Assembly: GCA_033439255.1 (NCBI GenBank)
Contig: CM065880.1
Coordinates: forward strand, 682,001-746,000
Length of the DNA stretch: 64,000 bases
From: Hericium rajendrae
Lineage: Eukaryota > Basidiomycota > Agaricomycetes > Russulales > Hericiaceae
Direction: 5' to 3'
The first letter of the stretch is position 1, and every line of letters begins with the position of its first letter. Positions 12,399 to 22,191 of this stretch are shown here, one piece after another. The notes beneath the pieces are model-generated. The model made no database searches, was not told the DNA's origin, and saw only the letters and a list, made by a program, of their open reading frames with translations. The translations under genes were made by a program, and so were the position numbers.

Positions 12399-13272
12399 AT
12401 GACCGCCGTCGACGACCCCGGGTCCTCGACGCCTCAGTTCCTCGACACCGTCGAAGGCGAAATCGCCTTCTTCCGCTCCCTCATGCGCGCGCGGCCCGTC
12501 GGCCTCCACCGCCACTTCCACGTCCTCTCCATGCGCAACGCGATCCACCAAGATACCGGCCGCCACGTCTCCGTCGACGCCCTCTGGGCGAAGCTGCGCA
12601 CGTGCTACGACCTGGACACCCTGGAGAACCTCGTACGTGGTGCCCCGCCCCCTCCCCGCTCCGCGCTAGACGCCGCCCCCGCACAGGAAACCGAGGGCTA
12701 CGAGTCCCCCGGCTCGAGCAGCTCGACGCCGCACCTCGTCGCGTCGCCCGCGCCGACGGACAATCTCGCCGCGCACCCGTTCTTCCGCAGGGAGTTCGCC
12801 CTGCCGTCCGAGCCCGCGTACGAGGCGCTCATGGCCGCGCGCCGCGTGCGCGCCACGCCGTCCCCCTCGCCGCCAGCGCAGTCGCCCGTGCGCCAGACAC
12901 GCGCGGCCGGTCGCGGACGGAAGCGCGGGCGGAGCAATGCGAATTTGGCGGGGCTCGTCGGTGGCGAGAGCGACAGTAGCGCATTGACGCAGGAGAGCGG
13001 GGACGAGAGTGTGATGCCGACGCCGCGGGAGAGTGTGGCGACTGGGACAGACGCGGGAACGGATTATGCTGACGGAGACGAGGATGAAGCAGCTGCATCA
13101 CCAGGTATGCTTAAGTTATCTTTTCGTTTCACATATCTTCAATTGGAATACAGCTCCCTCTGTAACATCAAAATCCACCCGCGGGAGAGGCGGGAGGCCA
13201 AAGAGGGGCGCAGGCTCAAGAGGAAGAGGGGCAGGAACGAGTACCCGCGCAGCAAAGAAGCGGAAACGATGA
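12399..13272 (+). CDS. EAF7: Eaf7/MRGBP-type subunit of NuA4 histone acetyltransferase
   Basis: Eaf7 (CT20 family) belongs to the NuA4 histone H4 acetyltransferase complex and, with Eaf3, to the TINTIN module. The N-terminal 80 residues carry the family core: EGEIAFFRSLMRARPVGLHR, HFHVLSMRNAIHQDTG and VSVDALWAKLRTCYDLDTLE. An intron follows (donor gtacgtgg after ENL), then ETEGYESP. The rest is disordered: Ser/Pro/Glu-rich, with basic clusters RGRKRGR and a C-terminal RGRGGRPKRG...KKRKR that looks like AT-hook and nuclear-localisation sequence. A second intron lies before this tail. The stop is at 13270-13272. The start is the ATG directly before the conserved core; an in-frame upstream extension has no conserved content. 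Confidence 0.88.
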
Positions 13273-13429
13273 GCAGCAGTCGCGACTCTACGATGCCTAT
13301 ACCCTTCTCTTCTTGATATCCTTGGACTGTGCGCGAAAGCCCCGTGCAAGGGCATTGTAATTCGATAGCGAGATAGTATACAGATATGATCAACCGTCCA
13401 TCATGCGACAACAACAAAGGTATGCTACA

Positions 13430-16400
13430 TTAGTCTACGTTCATGTGGACGACTTCCGCTTCAGGTTTGTCCAGTGCCGTGTTCTTGTTCTTGCGTTCCG
13501 ATAGGAATGCTTGAATGCGCTCCCTCAGCTCGGTTTCTGGTTTGTTCAGGCTCAGTAGAAGTCACCAGAAGAAAATAAGAAGACAAACGTGGTTCGACAT
13601 CTTCGATGCTAAGAGGCATGCGGTTGAATGGATCCTTTGAATCCGATAACAGATGTGACTTGATCGTCGACCGGTCAACGATCGCCCGAGACGTCGGAAG
13701 AATGACAGGATCGCGCATGACAGTAAACATGAGCGGGTCTGCAACATGCAGTCAGTTCACATACTCGGACAACCCGCATATAGCAGCAACTTACCGAGGA
13801 ACTCGTCCGGCACCTCGCCGAGCTCTTCCTCCGCCTCCATCGTCGCCTTCGCCTCCTCAACCTTAACAACAAACAACCTCAGCAGCTCGATCTCCGTCGG
13901 CGACTTCAGCGCATGGTTATGCGCAATCTGCGCCGCCTTCTCGAACAGCTCCTTCCTATAGCTCCGCCCATCCCGCGCCACAGCCTGTATAAACTCGCCC
14001 TGGTCGCTCAAATTCAAATACACCTGCAGCACATCGCTGAGCAGCTGCCGCGGGTTGAACGAGTACTTCTCCTTGTTCTTGACCTTGAGCTCCTGGCACC
14101 GCGGCCCGACGAGCGCGTCGAGGTTGTAGTCGAGCATCGCCGCGAGCCGGTCCACGATCTCGGGCATCATGAACGGCTCCTTCGTCTCCGCCGTGAACAT
14201 CTTCAACAGATCCACCGTCGACTTGCCGAGCTGCGTGTAGCCCGTCGCCTGCCGCTCGAGGCTGCGCAGCGTCTGCTCGCGCTCGCGCCGGTGCTGGTGC
14301 GTCTGCCGCGCCCACTCGGCCTGGGCCTCCATCTCCACCTGGATGGTGTAGATCTGCGAGAGGTCGCTGAGCGACTCGTCCATGAGGTACGTGACGTCGT
14401 TGATCAGCATGTTCACGAAGCGCACGAATTTGTCGACGTTCTTTGTTTCGGCTCTGAGGGCTTCGCGGTGGACGGGGTTGCTCCAGATGGTCTTGAAGAT
14501 GTATCCCATATTCCGACGAGCATCTGTAGTCGAGCGATCAGTTACACAAGTTCGCACAGGTAAAGGATCACTACTTACTAAACTTGTCGTAAAACTGGGA
14601 ACTTGCTCCTGTCTGTTCGACCTCTGTGCCACTTGTTAGGAATCCCAATGTGTGCTAAGGCGACATGCGGGGACTCACCAACGTAATAATGCATAAGGGC
14701 CGGCATCGTATGCTTGAGTGCCATCGGATGGCTGTTGATGACACCACCCAAGAGACTGGGACCCTCAGTGCGATACCTGAAACACCCGAAGAACAGGAAC
14801 TGCAAAACTGTCAATACCAAACCTAGTGAGCATGGCCCAGGAATACGCACTTCGACGATTTTCAGCTTCAAGAAGGGATTCTTGATGTACCACGTCGACG
14901 CGAGGAACGTCAGCGCGAAGATGAGGAGCTCTTCGCGCCCGGACAGCTCCAGCGTATTCGGCGCCGTCCTGAACCCTCCCGTCAGCTCACTCGAATCTAG
15001 ACCAGGCACACACATCGCACGCACCGGGTGACGAATATATAATACTCGATGGCATCCTCGAGGATGAACTCCGGCAGCATCTTGAAATCAACAGGGACGT
15101 CTTTCGGCAGCGGCAAGCTATATCCAGAAGATCAGCAATTGAAAGCCTGTAAAAAGCGAGCCGCGCACTCTACGAGGGGCTTGGGGTGCGACTTCCTCGG
15201 GTCGACGTATCGGATGAGCCACGTCGTGACGAATGTGTTGAAGCTAGCGCTTCTGAACAGCGTCTCGGGGTCGAGCAGCTGTGTGCCCGCCGCTGCCGCT
15301 TGGGATTGCACCTTCGCCATATCGTCCTACCGCCGCACTTTAATTCGGACCTTCAGGACTTTACGAAAAGACACACCTTGACCTGCTTTATGACCGCCTC
15401 CATCCGCGCCTGGAACGGTGTCTGCAGCAAAATTCAATATATGCTCTCTAAGAAGACGCGAAAGCAGGCCTACCCCAACCCACGACTGATCCCCATTGAT
15501 GCTGCTCAGATGCTTCTTCATCTCCTCCAACTGCTTCCCATACTCGTCGAAGCCCTGCACCGTCTTCTGGTAGCCATAATGATTCAGCGCGAGCGCCAGG
15601 TAGAATATGTCCGAGATGAAGTTGGGCGGCGACGCGCCGTCCGGCAGCCGGTTCGCCTCTTCCCATTCCGCCGCTTCGGGCGCGGTGGCGTTGATCCGGG
15701 TTTCGTCCTTCACGTCAATGCGGTTGGAGTGGGCGAAATAGTGGCGGTCAATGCGGTCGATCTGCCGGAAATTAGCAACCTGCTACGAGACAATAGCCAG
15801 CAGGATTTGTGGCGTTACCTTGGAATAGCTGGCATCCATGAACGGCTCCGCGAAGCGGAAAAGGATGATTTGCAGGTTCGCCATGTAGCTGTCGGACGCG
15901 CACGTCTCGTATTCGACCTGCATGCCCGCACGCTTCGAGTTAAGGGAGACGGCGCGGGCGAAGTAGCCTAGGATGGCTTCTCGGGCCTCTGGAGACGCAC
16001 GGATGATGGTGTTTAAAATCGAAAACAGGGATGACTACCGGGCGACTTCAGCGGACGGTCAAGGAATATGTAGGAAGTGACGTACCTGCAGACTCTTCAG
16101 GGTACCGCGCAGGCTATTTCTCGACGACTCGACATCATTAGCAGGCCGGCCCTCCACGTTTGCAAAGTATGATTCGCCGATGTGAGGCTGCGATTTAAAC
16201 TATGTCAAGCGGAAGAAAGGGAAGCTCGAACAGAGATCCGACGCACCCAGTCTCTAGGAAAGACATTGAGACGCAAAAGAGGGCCAAGCAAACTCTGATG
16301 CTCGAAGCCCGCAGCTGTCGCATTCGAAGGGTTCCACTCCTCCATCCTCACCATCATCTGCACGATCGGCTTATGCGCCACGAGCGCCTCGAAGCCCGCG

Positions 16401-17699
16401 ACAACGCCGCGCCACAGTGAGTCGACACTCGAGATGCCTTCCGGCCTCCTGAGGCATTCATGGAAGAGCAGAGAGGTCACCACGGGACCGATGACGCTTT
16501 CGAGCTCGTCCTCGGGCTCGAAACGCCGTACGACGTCCTGCAGGAAGGGCTCAATCTCGGATGCGGAAAGATCGGAAACATTCTCCGAGCCGCCGAGGAG
16601 CGGCGCGGAGAAGGAGGACAGGGACAGCAGCATCCGGACGAATTCGGGGGCGCCCAGTGCTTTCCTGTGATACAGCGTCAGTACGGGCGATCGCAATGGA
16701 CGGGAAAACAAACCCCTCTGGGTGCGGAAATGCGTCTGGACTCATAAAGTCGATGCCGACGTAGCTGATGATAAGATGTCGCATCTTATCCTCGAGCTGC
16801 ATCGCCTTCTGGACGTCCAGTGGCGGGTATCCCTGCAGGCCGTTAAGTTGTAAGACCGACCATGACAGTATGAGATCTACCTTTTTGAGAAATGCAGTTC
16901 TGACGGTGTTAAGCCGCTTCCAGGCGCCGACCAGGAACTCGAATATTGTCTGCTCTCTGGGGATTCGTGATAAGAAAGGCGCATAATCCGCGTCATATCT
17001 ATTTGGTTGTTCAGAAGGCTTATACCAAGCAATAAGATATCGACCCACTCTGTGGACCGCGGGTCCAGATCGAGCCGTGCAATGACGGCACCCTCGAGTC
17101 TATCGACGGTGAATTGCAAGCTCGCCGCTGTGCATAATTCTTCAGTACGGTTTGTATGGCAACTATAAACGAGCCTACCAGGGTCCGACAGCACCTCTTC
17201 CTCCACGAAGGATTTCAGCCACACGACCTCGTAGTTTGTCCTCAAAGCTACCTCCGGCTTGACAGCGTCACCTTAGTCAATGCCCAATAATCAACGCATA
17301 ATACTAGACATACATCGAGTGTAACCTTGAAGACCTCAGTAATCGCCTCATTCTCCCAGACCAAGTAGTCGAACTTCTCCAGGGGCGTCACGGCCTTTTT
17401 CTTGAGTGGCACGGGCGATGGTGCGGCGGGGGGCTCAGGCTGCCGCTTCGGCGTGGGCGCAGGGAGCGGCTTGGGCTTGGGTGCCAGCACGGGCGCGGAC
17501 ACGGACGACGTGGACGGTGTCGGCGTCGGCGACGGGCTCGGAGACGTAGTCGACGACGTCGCGGCCTGCAGCTTTGCGAGCCGCTTCATGCGAATCTGCA
17601 GCACGGGCCCTGAGATCAGCATACGAGTGCGCCCCAAGTAGAGATGCATACGCGGTCCGCATCGTCCGTCGGGTTGCTGAGCGGTGGGTTCTGGCTCAT
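13430..17699 (-). CDS. UFD2: Ubiquitin conjugation factor E4 (Ufd2), U-box ligase
   Basis: Ufd2 elongates short ubiquitin chains on Cdc48-bound substrates, linking the UFD/ERAD pathways to the proteasome. The start is [16 protein letters not shown] (17699), followed by an intron and a low-complexity Ser/Thr/Pro/Ala segment. The long helical Ufd2 core spans many exons and includes [20 protein letters not shown]-like sequence at about 14140-14180, [20 protein letters not shown] and [16 protein letters not shown]. The C-terminal U-box has [20 protein letters not shown] and [15 protein letters not shown] (13590-13730). The last intron (about 13524-13588) splices VEP to [19 protein letters not shown]. 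The stop is at 13430. The U-box lacks zinc-binding cysteines, as expected. It is divergent from bL35m (258 bp apart) and convergent with EAF7. Confidence 0.93.
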
Positions 17700-17957
17700 G
17701 GTGCGTCTACAGGCGATTCGTGAGGGAATGAAAGAAAGAGAAAGACAAGGTGGGTTGTGTGTGGATGCGCGGGGTTGTGACCTTGTATTATGCAGCCCTG
17801 TCCTTGGGCGCTTGACGGCCGGCGCGTCGCTCGTTTGGGAAGTGGCGGGGCACGTGCCGTGCTGCTCCGTTTACTTTCTCTCGCTTTCGCTGCTGGCGTC
17901 TCCGAAAACCTTCAGTTCATCGTGCTGCGTGTCGTCGCAGCCAAAGTTGACCGCGCG

Positions 17958-18290
17958 ATGTTTCCTCTCTCTGCGGTGTCGAGCGCGTTGCGGTTTATCG
18001 CGTCCCCGACGCGTTTCTTCTCGTCGTCGGTCGCTGTGCAGTTTCCCAAGCTCAAAACACACTCGGGGACGAAGAAGCGGTGGAGGTCATTGCCCTCTGG
18101 CAAATTCAAGCGAGTGAGTGTTGTTATTTTGTGGCATCAATGGAAGTTGAAATGTTTCTCTCAGGCGCATGCAGGTCATCATCATCTGAATGTCACAAAA
18201 CGACCCGGACGGAAGAATGCCCTCGGGCAAACTGCATACTCGCATGGTGCACAAACACCTAAGCTGAAGAAGCTGATGCCTTACGGTTAG
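17958..18290 (+). CDS. MRPL35: Mitochondrial ribosomal protein bL35m
   Basis: This is a small mitochondrial large-subunit ribosomal protein. There are two exons, 17958-18113 and 18165-18290, encoding 93 residues. The N-terminus MFPLSAVSSALRFIASPTRF is a mitochondrial presequence. The conserved bL35 core follows: KLKTHSGTKKRW, a basic SGKFKR stretch at the splice junction, AHAGHHHLN and the C-terminal KLKKLMPYG. The intron is 51 nt with gtgagt and ctcag borders. The length matches a bacterial-type L35 plus targeting peptide. It shares a short upstream region with the divergent UFD2 gene. Confidence 0.92.
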   Translation: MFPLSAVSSALRFIASPTRFFSSSVAVQFPKLKTHSGTKKRWRSLPSGKFKRVSVVILWHQWKLKCFSQAHAGHHHLNVTKRPGRKNALGQTAYSHGAQTPKLKKLMPYG

Positions 18291-18557
18291 ATGGCAGATG
18301 TACTCGTTGTGGAGGTTTCCCATGTGAGTGCTGGACATGTTAATCAATGAATGTCATGTTGATTCATGCAGACACCGGTATACAGTACATCGTGTCGTAA
18401 TTCATAGATCCACTCAGCATTTCCCATCTTTTCCACGCGCATACTTGGTGGTATTGACTATGAGTACAACAGTGTACGTCTGAGATACGACAGGTATTTA
18501 TCTTCAAGGCTGCACCCGTGCCCTTCACCTTCTACACAACATGAGATCGAGATCGTC

Positions 18558-19776
18558 TTACAGCGAGCTGCCTGGCTTGAACTCTACGCCGATCTCATCG
18601 TTTGCGTTACTCTTCGCGCTACCTTCCAAATCCGTTTTACCTCCGAAGAAGGCCCGGATGTCTGCTTGTTTGGGATCATACGCTGCGTTTCCGATACCGC
18701 CTTTCTGACGTAGCTAGTGGTGCGAATATGAGGAAGCCAGCAAAGCAGTATAACCCGGACGACGTACGATGTTGTCTATGTGAGAGTGCTGGTTGATGTG
18801 CGTCACGTAGACGGATAATGGTGGGTCATCGTTGTCTGGGATGTCAACCGGCTTAGCCTCCTCGGATCCCTGACGATATTTCAGCACATCTCACCCGCAA
18901 CTAATAACGAAGGCAATTACCTTGACATCTACAGCAACCCTCGTCCAAGCCGTATTCAGCAGTCCGCGATAGTCCTTAATGTCTATACCACCGGCATTGC
19001 GCTTTAGCAGCTGAGCGACCAGCTGGCTGATACACAGGCCATGGCTAACGATCGCAATGTGGACATCCTTCTTTCCTTCCCTCGCCGCCTGCCACACATG
19101 CGGAAGAATGAGGTCTTCTATGGCCTGGTTCGCGCGCTCGCCCAAATCGACCAAGCTCTCTCCTTCCGGAAACTTCTCGCGATCGCCGTGCAGCACGGGG
19201 TATACGCCCTTCGCAAAGTGCTCCTGCAGAGTAAGGCCTTCCTCCTGGGTCCAGGACCAGGGCCGTCCCTCCGCGATGCCGAAGTGCTGCTCGCGCACGA
19301 GCAGGGACGTGGTGAGCGGGGGCTTCGGCGCGGGCTGTCTGTCGTAGATCGCCTGCGCGGTCGTGAAGGCGCGCTTCAGCGGAGACGCATATATCGCGTC
19401 GAACTTGATGATGTCGGAGAAATACTCTCCTACGGCGCGTGCTTGCTTTTGAAGAAGGGAAATCAGTCTTGTGCGGAGGACATCAGCCTCCGGGAATTGC
19501 TCACATTCATCCCTGCAGAAGCAACGTGAGCAGATAATCCCGAAAGGAAAAGGAGGCTAATCACCATGATTAGAGAGAGGCGCGTCTTGCCATCCTGCCC
19601 ACACTGCACGCTACAGAACCCTACATCAGTCTGGGAAAGTAAGAAAATCAAGCAGCTTAGATCTACCAGGTTATCCGTAGACTCTCCGTGTCTGACCTGT
19701 GGAAATCGTTATTTCTAGCCCACGCGGATGGCCTAGAACGACATACAAAGGTCACATAAAGCGTAGGGATGGACAT
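18558..19776 (-). CDS. Histidine phosphatase (phosphoglycerate mutase-like)
   Basis: A member of the histidine phosphatase superfamily. The first exon (MSIPTLYVTF) is joined by a 50-nt intron to VRHGESTDNL, the catalytic RHG motif with the phospho-accepting histidine. Two further introns give RAVWAGWQDAPLSNHGMN and QARAVGEYFSDIIKFDAIYA. Then come SPLKRAFTTAQAI (substrate-phosphate arginine) and REQHFGIAEGRPWSW. The second catalytic histidine is in IAIVSHGLCISQLV. After that the protein has DIPDNDDPPLSVYVTHINQH and a C-terminal exon ending FKPGSSL. The physiological substrate cannot be told from sequence; the family includes sugar-phosphate and nucleotide phosphatases. The promoter, exon 1 and intron 1 are duplicated about 2.1 kb away. 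Confidence 0.88.
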
Positions 19777-19957
19777 GATGGTTTGCTGCAAGGCTGGGGC
19801 ATGGCGTCCTCGAGTGTCCCAGACGTCCTTCGAGTCACTGCCCCCAGAATCGAGATCGTGCAGCTTACGGCTGGGTCGGGCCGCACCCGATGCTGAGTCA
19901 GCGAATAGTCAGTAAGCGCTGTGCACCAACAAGTGTGCGTCCTGGGCCTGAACATCC
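19682..19957. repeat. Duplicated promoter plus first exon, copy A
   Basis: This segment holds the start of exon 2 (VRHGE), intron 1, exon 1 and about 180 bp of upstream DNA of the histidine phosphatase. It is clearly similar to 21767-22034 in the same orientation. Matches include gtgtctgacctgtg/gtgtctaacctgtg, a shared run ggcatggcgtcctcgagt, cagcttacggct and gatgctgagtcagcg. The copies differ by scattered substitutions and small indels, so the duplication is not recent. Confidence 0.85.
19891..19902. promoter_or_regulatory. Palindromic bZIP-type site (AP-1/MARE-like)
   Basis: The sequence TGCTGAGTCAGC contains the AP-1 core TGAGTCA with flanking TGC/GC, matching 12 bases of the extended MARE palindrome. 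It lies about 115 bp upstream of the phosphatase start codon. The same 12-mer is retained in the duplicated promoter copy at 21976-21987, although surrounding bases have diverged. Yap1/Gcn4-type factors bind related sites; which factor acts here is not known. Confidence 0.5.
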
Positions 19958-20259
19958 TGCCATGTGTGTATCTTTGCAGTAGAGCTATGGGGTTGTACAA
20001 TTATTATTATAACATTCGTTGGTACTTCTTTTCATTGAGTAGGAATTTTTACTCCGCGGACGATCACTATTGTCACAGTACCAATTTTTGAATACTACTT
20101 TACGTTGAACCAGTGCACAAATGAGACTTCCGGAAATCACACATCCCAGGGAACGGGGTTCTATTCTACTGGTTCAAACATTAGCACACAACACACGTTA
20201 ACTACTAGCAGGTCGCGCGGTGACCCGGTGCGCAGCGCATGCGACGCTGGTTCCTACGC
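19958..20259. other. Intergenic region, phosphatase promoter to APH 3' end
   Basis: AT-rich DNA (for example attattattataac near 20000) between the upstream side of the phosphatase and the stop codon of the APH kinase. No coding signal is visible. Confidence 0.4.
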
Positions 20260-21696
20260 CTATAACACGGCGCTGAGCGATACATATTCGGAGGTCAGGG
20301 CCCCGCCCTGCAGCTCCTCATCCGCCATCGCCTCCACCCGGTCCACCCACCGCCGCACCCGCCGCCTGGAGAACTCATTGTCGCATTGCATCATCGCTGT
20401 ATAGAAATCGTTGCGCAGCACGCCCGCGCGATGCACACCGACCCACTCGGGCTGCACGCGCTCCATCTCATCGAGGAACACAGCGCGGAGCTGCGTCTGC
20501 TCCCACTCGAGGAGGTGCTCAAAGTAGAGCGCGTTCGGTCGCCCGCGCCGGTCCCCGTCCCTGTTCCCACCCTCGTCTTCGTCTTCGTCCTCGTCCTCCG
20601 CCCTGCCGTACGTCTCCGGGTTCGGGCACTCTGCGCGGTGTCGCCCAATGAGGAACCACGGCAGCGTGCACGCACGCCAGAGCGGGAGCGCGGAGACGCA
20701 CTCCCAATCTACAAGGCCTGTGAGCGCCCCGGACGCGTCGACGAGGATATTTTGGGACGAGAGGTCGTCGTGAGAGATGACGGTCCGCTCCGGGGGCGCG
20801 TTGGGAGCGGCGAGGGGGAACACGCGCGGGAGGAGGCGCACGAGGCGTTTAGCGAGAGCCTTGGTTTCCTCAGCTTCTTCCAGCTCGTCGTCCGAATCCG
20901 AATCCGCGTCTGCGTCTGCGTCCTCGCCTGTGTTTGTGTCTGGCTTTTGGGCGGAGACGGCCTGAGCTCGGTCAATGACCTTCGCACTGTCGTTGAGGAT
21001 GAACTGGAGACATGCCGCCAACCAGTCGTGGCTCGAGCGGAAAGGGCCTCGCGGGACGTCCTGGTCAAAGTGATCGTCCCAGAAGAACATCATCGCGACG
21101 ATCTGGCCAACGGTGTGCGAGGTGGGTGGCGCCATATCATCACGCACGGCATCTGCAGTAGCTGGATAGATGTTCCCGATCCAAGACAGCGGGGAGTCGT
21201 AGAGCTTTGCGAGGACGCCGACGACCGTCTTGACGAGGGTGAGCTTCGCGTCCCAATCCATACCCTCCCAACGCCCCTTGAGCACGCTCCCGGGGATCTT
21301 CTCCATGATCATCCACTCGAAGCCCAGCCCGCCGCGCTCTGGTGGGCACGCATCTGCGTCGTAGGCCAGGACGCGCGGGACGAGCTCTGAGGCGTGCGCG
21401 CGCACAAACTCGATCGTCGCGACCTCGCTGAGCGTCTTCAGGCGGGGCTGGACTGGGAGCGTGACGCGGATGAGACACGCCCGCTCGGGGGTGTGCACGG
21501 CATACAGCTCGTTGAATCCGCCTCTGGCAAATGGAGAGATGGGACATGGGGCGTCTGCGGGAATGGAAAGGTGGTCCCGCGCGATGGATTCGAGGATGGA
21601 GAGAGAGGGCTGAGTGTTCCAGGCTGGCTGGCTCCTTCCTAAGCAATCCTTGACCCAATGGACATCGCGACGAGGCGCGGGCGAGCTGAGGGACAT
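20260..21696 (-). CDS. Aminoglycoside phosphotransferase (APH)-family kinase
   Basis: An intronless protein of about 478 residues with a kinase-like APH fold. The start is MSLSSPAPRRDVHWVKD (21696). An ATP-site-like strand ISPFARGGFNELYAVHT leads to the N lobe, and FEWMIMEKIPGSVLKGRWE is the hinge region. The catalytic loop is VISHDDLSSQNILVD (HxD...N) and the metal-binding aspartate is in GLVDWECVSALPLWRA. An acidic low-complexity insert (GEDADADADSDSDDELEEAE) splits the C lobe, and a second one ([11 protein letters not shown]) follows. This family is much expanded in mushroom genomes and its substrates are mostly unknown. It should not be read as antibiotic resistance. Its 5' leader overlaps the duplicated phosphatase exon. 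Confidence 0.85.
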   Translation of the reverse strand: MSLSSPAPRRDVHWVKDCLGRSQPAWNTQPSLSILESIARDHLSIPADAPCPISPFARGGFNELYAVHTPERACLIRVTLPVQPRLKTLSEVATIEFVRAHASELVPRVLAYDADACPPERGGLGFEWMIMEKIPGSVLKGRWEGMDWDAKLTLVKTVVGVLAKLYDSPLSWIGNIYPATADAVRDDMAPPTSHTVGQIVAMMFFWDDHFDQDVPRGPFRSSHDWLAACLQFILNDSAKVIDRAQAVSAQKPDTNTGEDADADADSDSDDELEEAEETKALAKRLVRLLPRVFPLAAPNAPPERTVISHDDLSSQNILVDASGALTGLVDWECVSALPLWRACTLPWFLIGRHRAECPNPETYGRAEDEDEDEDEGGNRDGDRRGRPNALYFEHLLEWEQTQLRAVFLDEMERVQPEWVGVHRAGVLRNDFYTAMMQCDNEFSRRRVRRWVDRVEAMADEELQGGALTSEYVSLSAVL

Positions 21697-21706
21697 AGCA
21701 GAGTGT

Positions 21707-21862
21707 TTATGGAGCTGAGAAGAGGTGAATTGAGTCTCTGATAAGTACAAGGAATGGAGGGCGTTTGTCTCCGTGTCTAACCTGTGAAAAACATCATTTT
21801 TCAGCCCATGCGCATGGCCCAGAAAGGCGTACAAAGATCACATAAAGCATGGGGTTAGACAT
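21707..21862 (-). pseudogene. Truncated copy of histidine phosphatase 5' end / upstream ORF
   Basis: The copy retains an ATG (21862), a first exon reading MSNPMLYVIF (original: MSIPTLYVTF), a 51-nt intron with intact gtacg and ttcacag borders, and a second exon starting VRHGD. Similarity to the phosphatase then stops. The spliced frame continues for about 20 unrelated codons and ends with TAA at 21709-21707, ten bases before the APH start codon. It is both a broken paralogue of the neighbouring gene and a possible upstream ORF in the APH transcript. Confidence 0.7.
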
Positions 21863-22034
21863 GACGGTGTGCTGCAAGGCTGGACATGGCGTCCTCGAGT
21901 CCCGATGTCCCTCCAGTCACTGTCCCCAGAATCTGAGATCATACAGCTTACGGCTACGGCCGCGCCGCACCCCGATGCTGAGTCAGCGCATGGTCATCGC
22001 TGTGCACCGACGGCGACGCGCGTCCTGAACATCC
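21767..22034. repeat. Duplicated promoter plus first exon, copy B
   Basis: Second copy of the segment at 19682-19957, in the same orientation. It now lies between the APH kinase (-) and the AN1 zinc-finger gene (+). It keeps the bZIP palindrome TGCTGAGTCAGC (21976-21987), so both divergent genes could respond to it. Confidence 0.85.
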
Positions 22035-22191
22035 CAGAACCGTCCCACTCAGTCGACGACGAAGGCTACGCAAGCATCTCGTGGCAGGGACGCGTATGCT
22101 CCCCCACATCCGCTTTTATACCCTCTTGTCTCTTTCAATCACCTCTTTCAGCACTCTCACCATCGTTACCGTCTTGTAACCGTGCCTCATC

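Noticed and set aside
20386-21390. 334-residue plus-strand frame
   Set aside because: It is antisense to the APH kinase, whose HDD...N and DWE motifs are clear on the other strand.
20260-21696. APH gene as an acquired antibiotic-resistance gene
   Set aside because: The APH fold is common and expanded in fungi; codon use is like that of its neighbours and there are no mobile-element marks.
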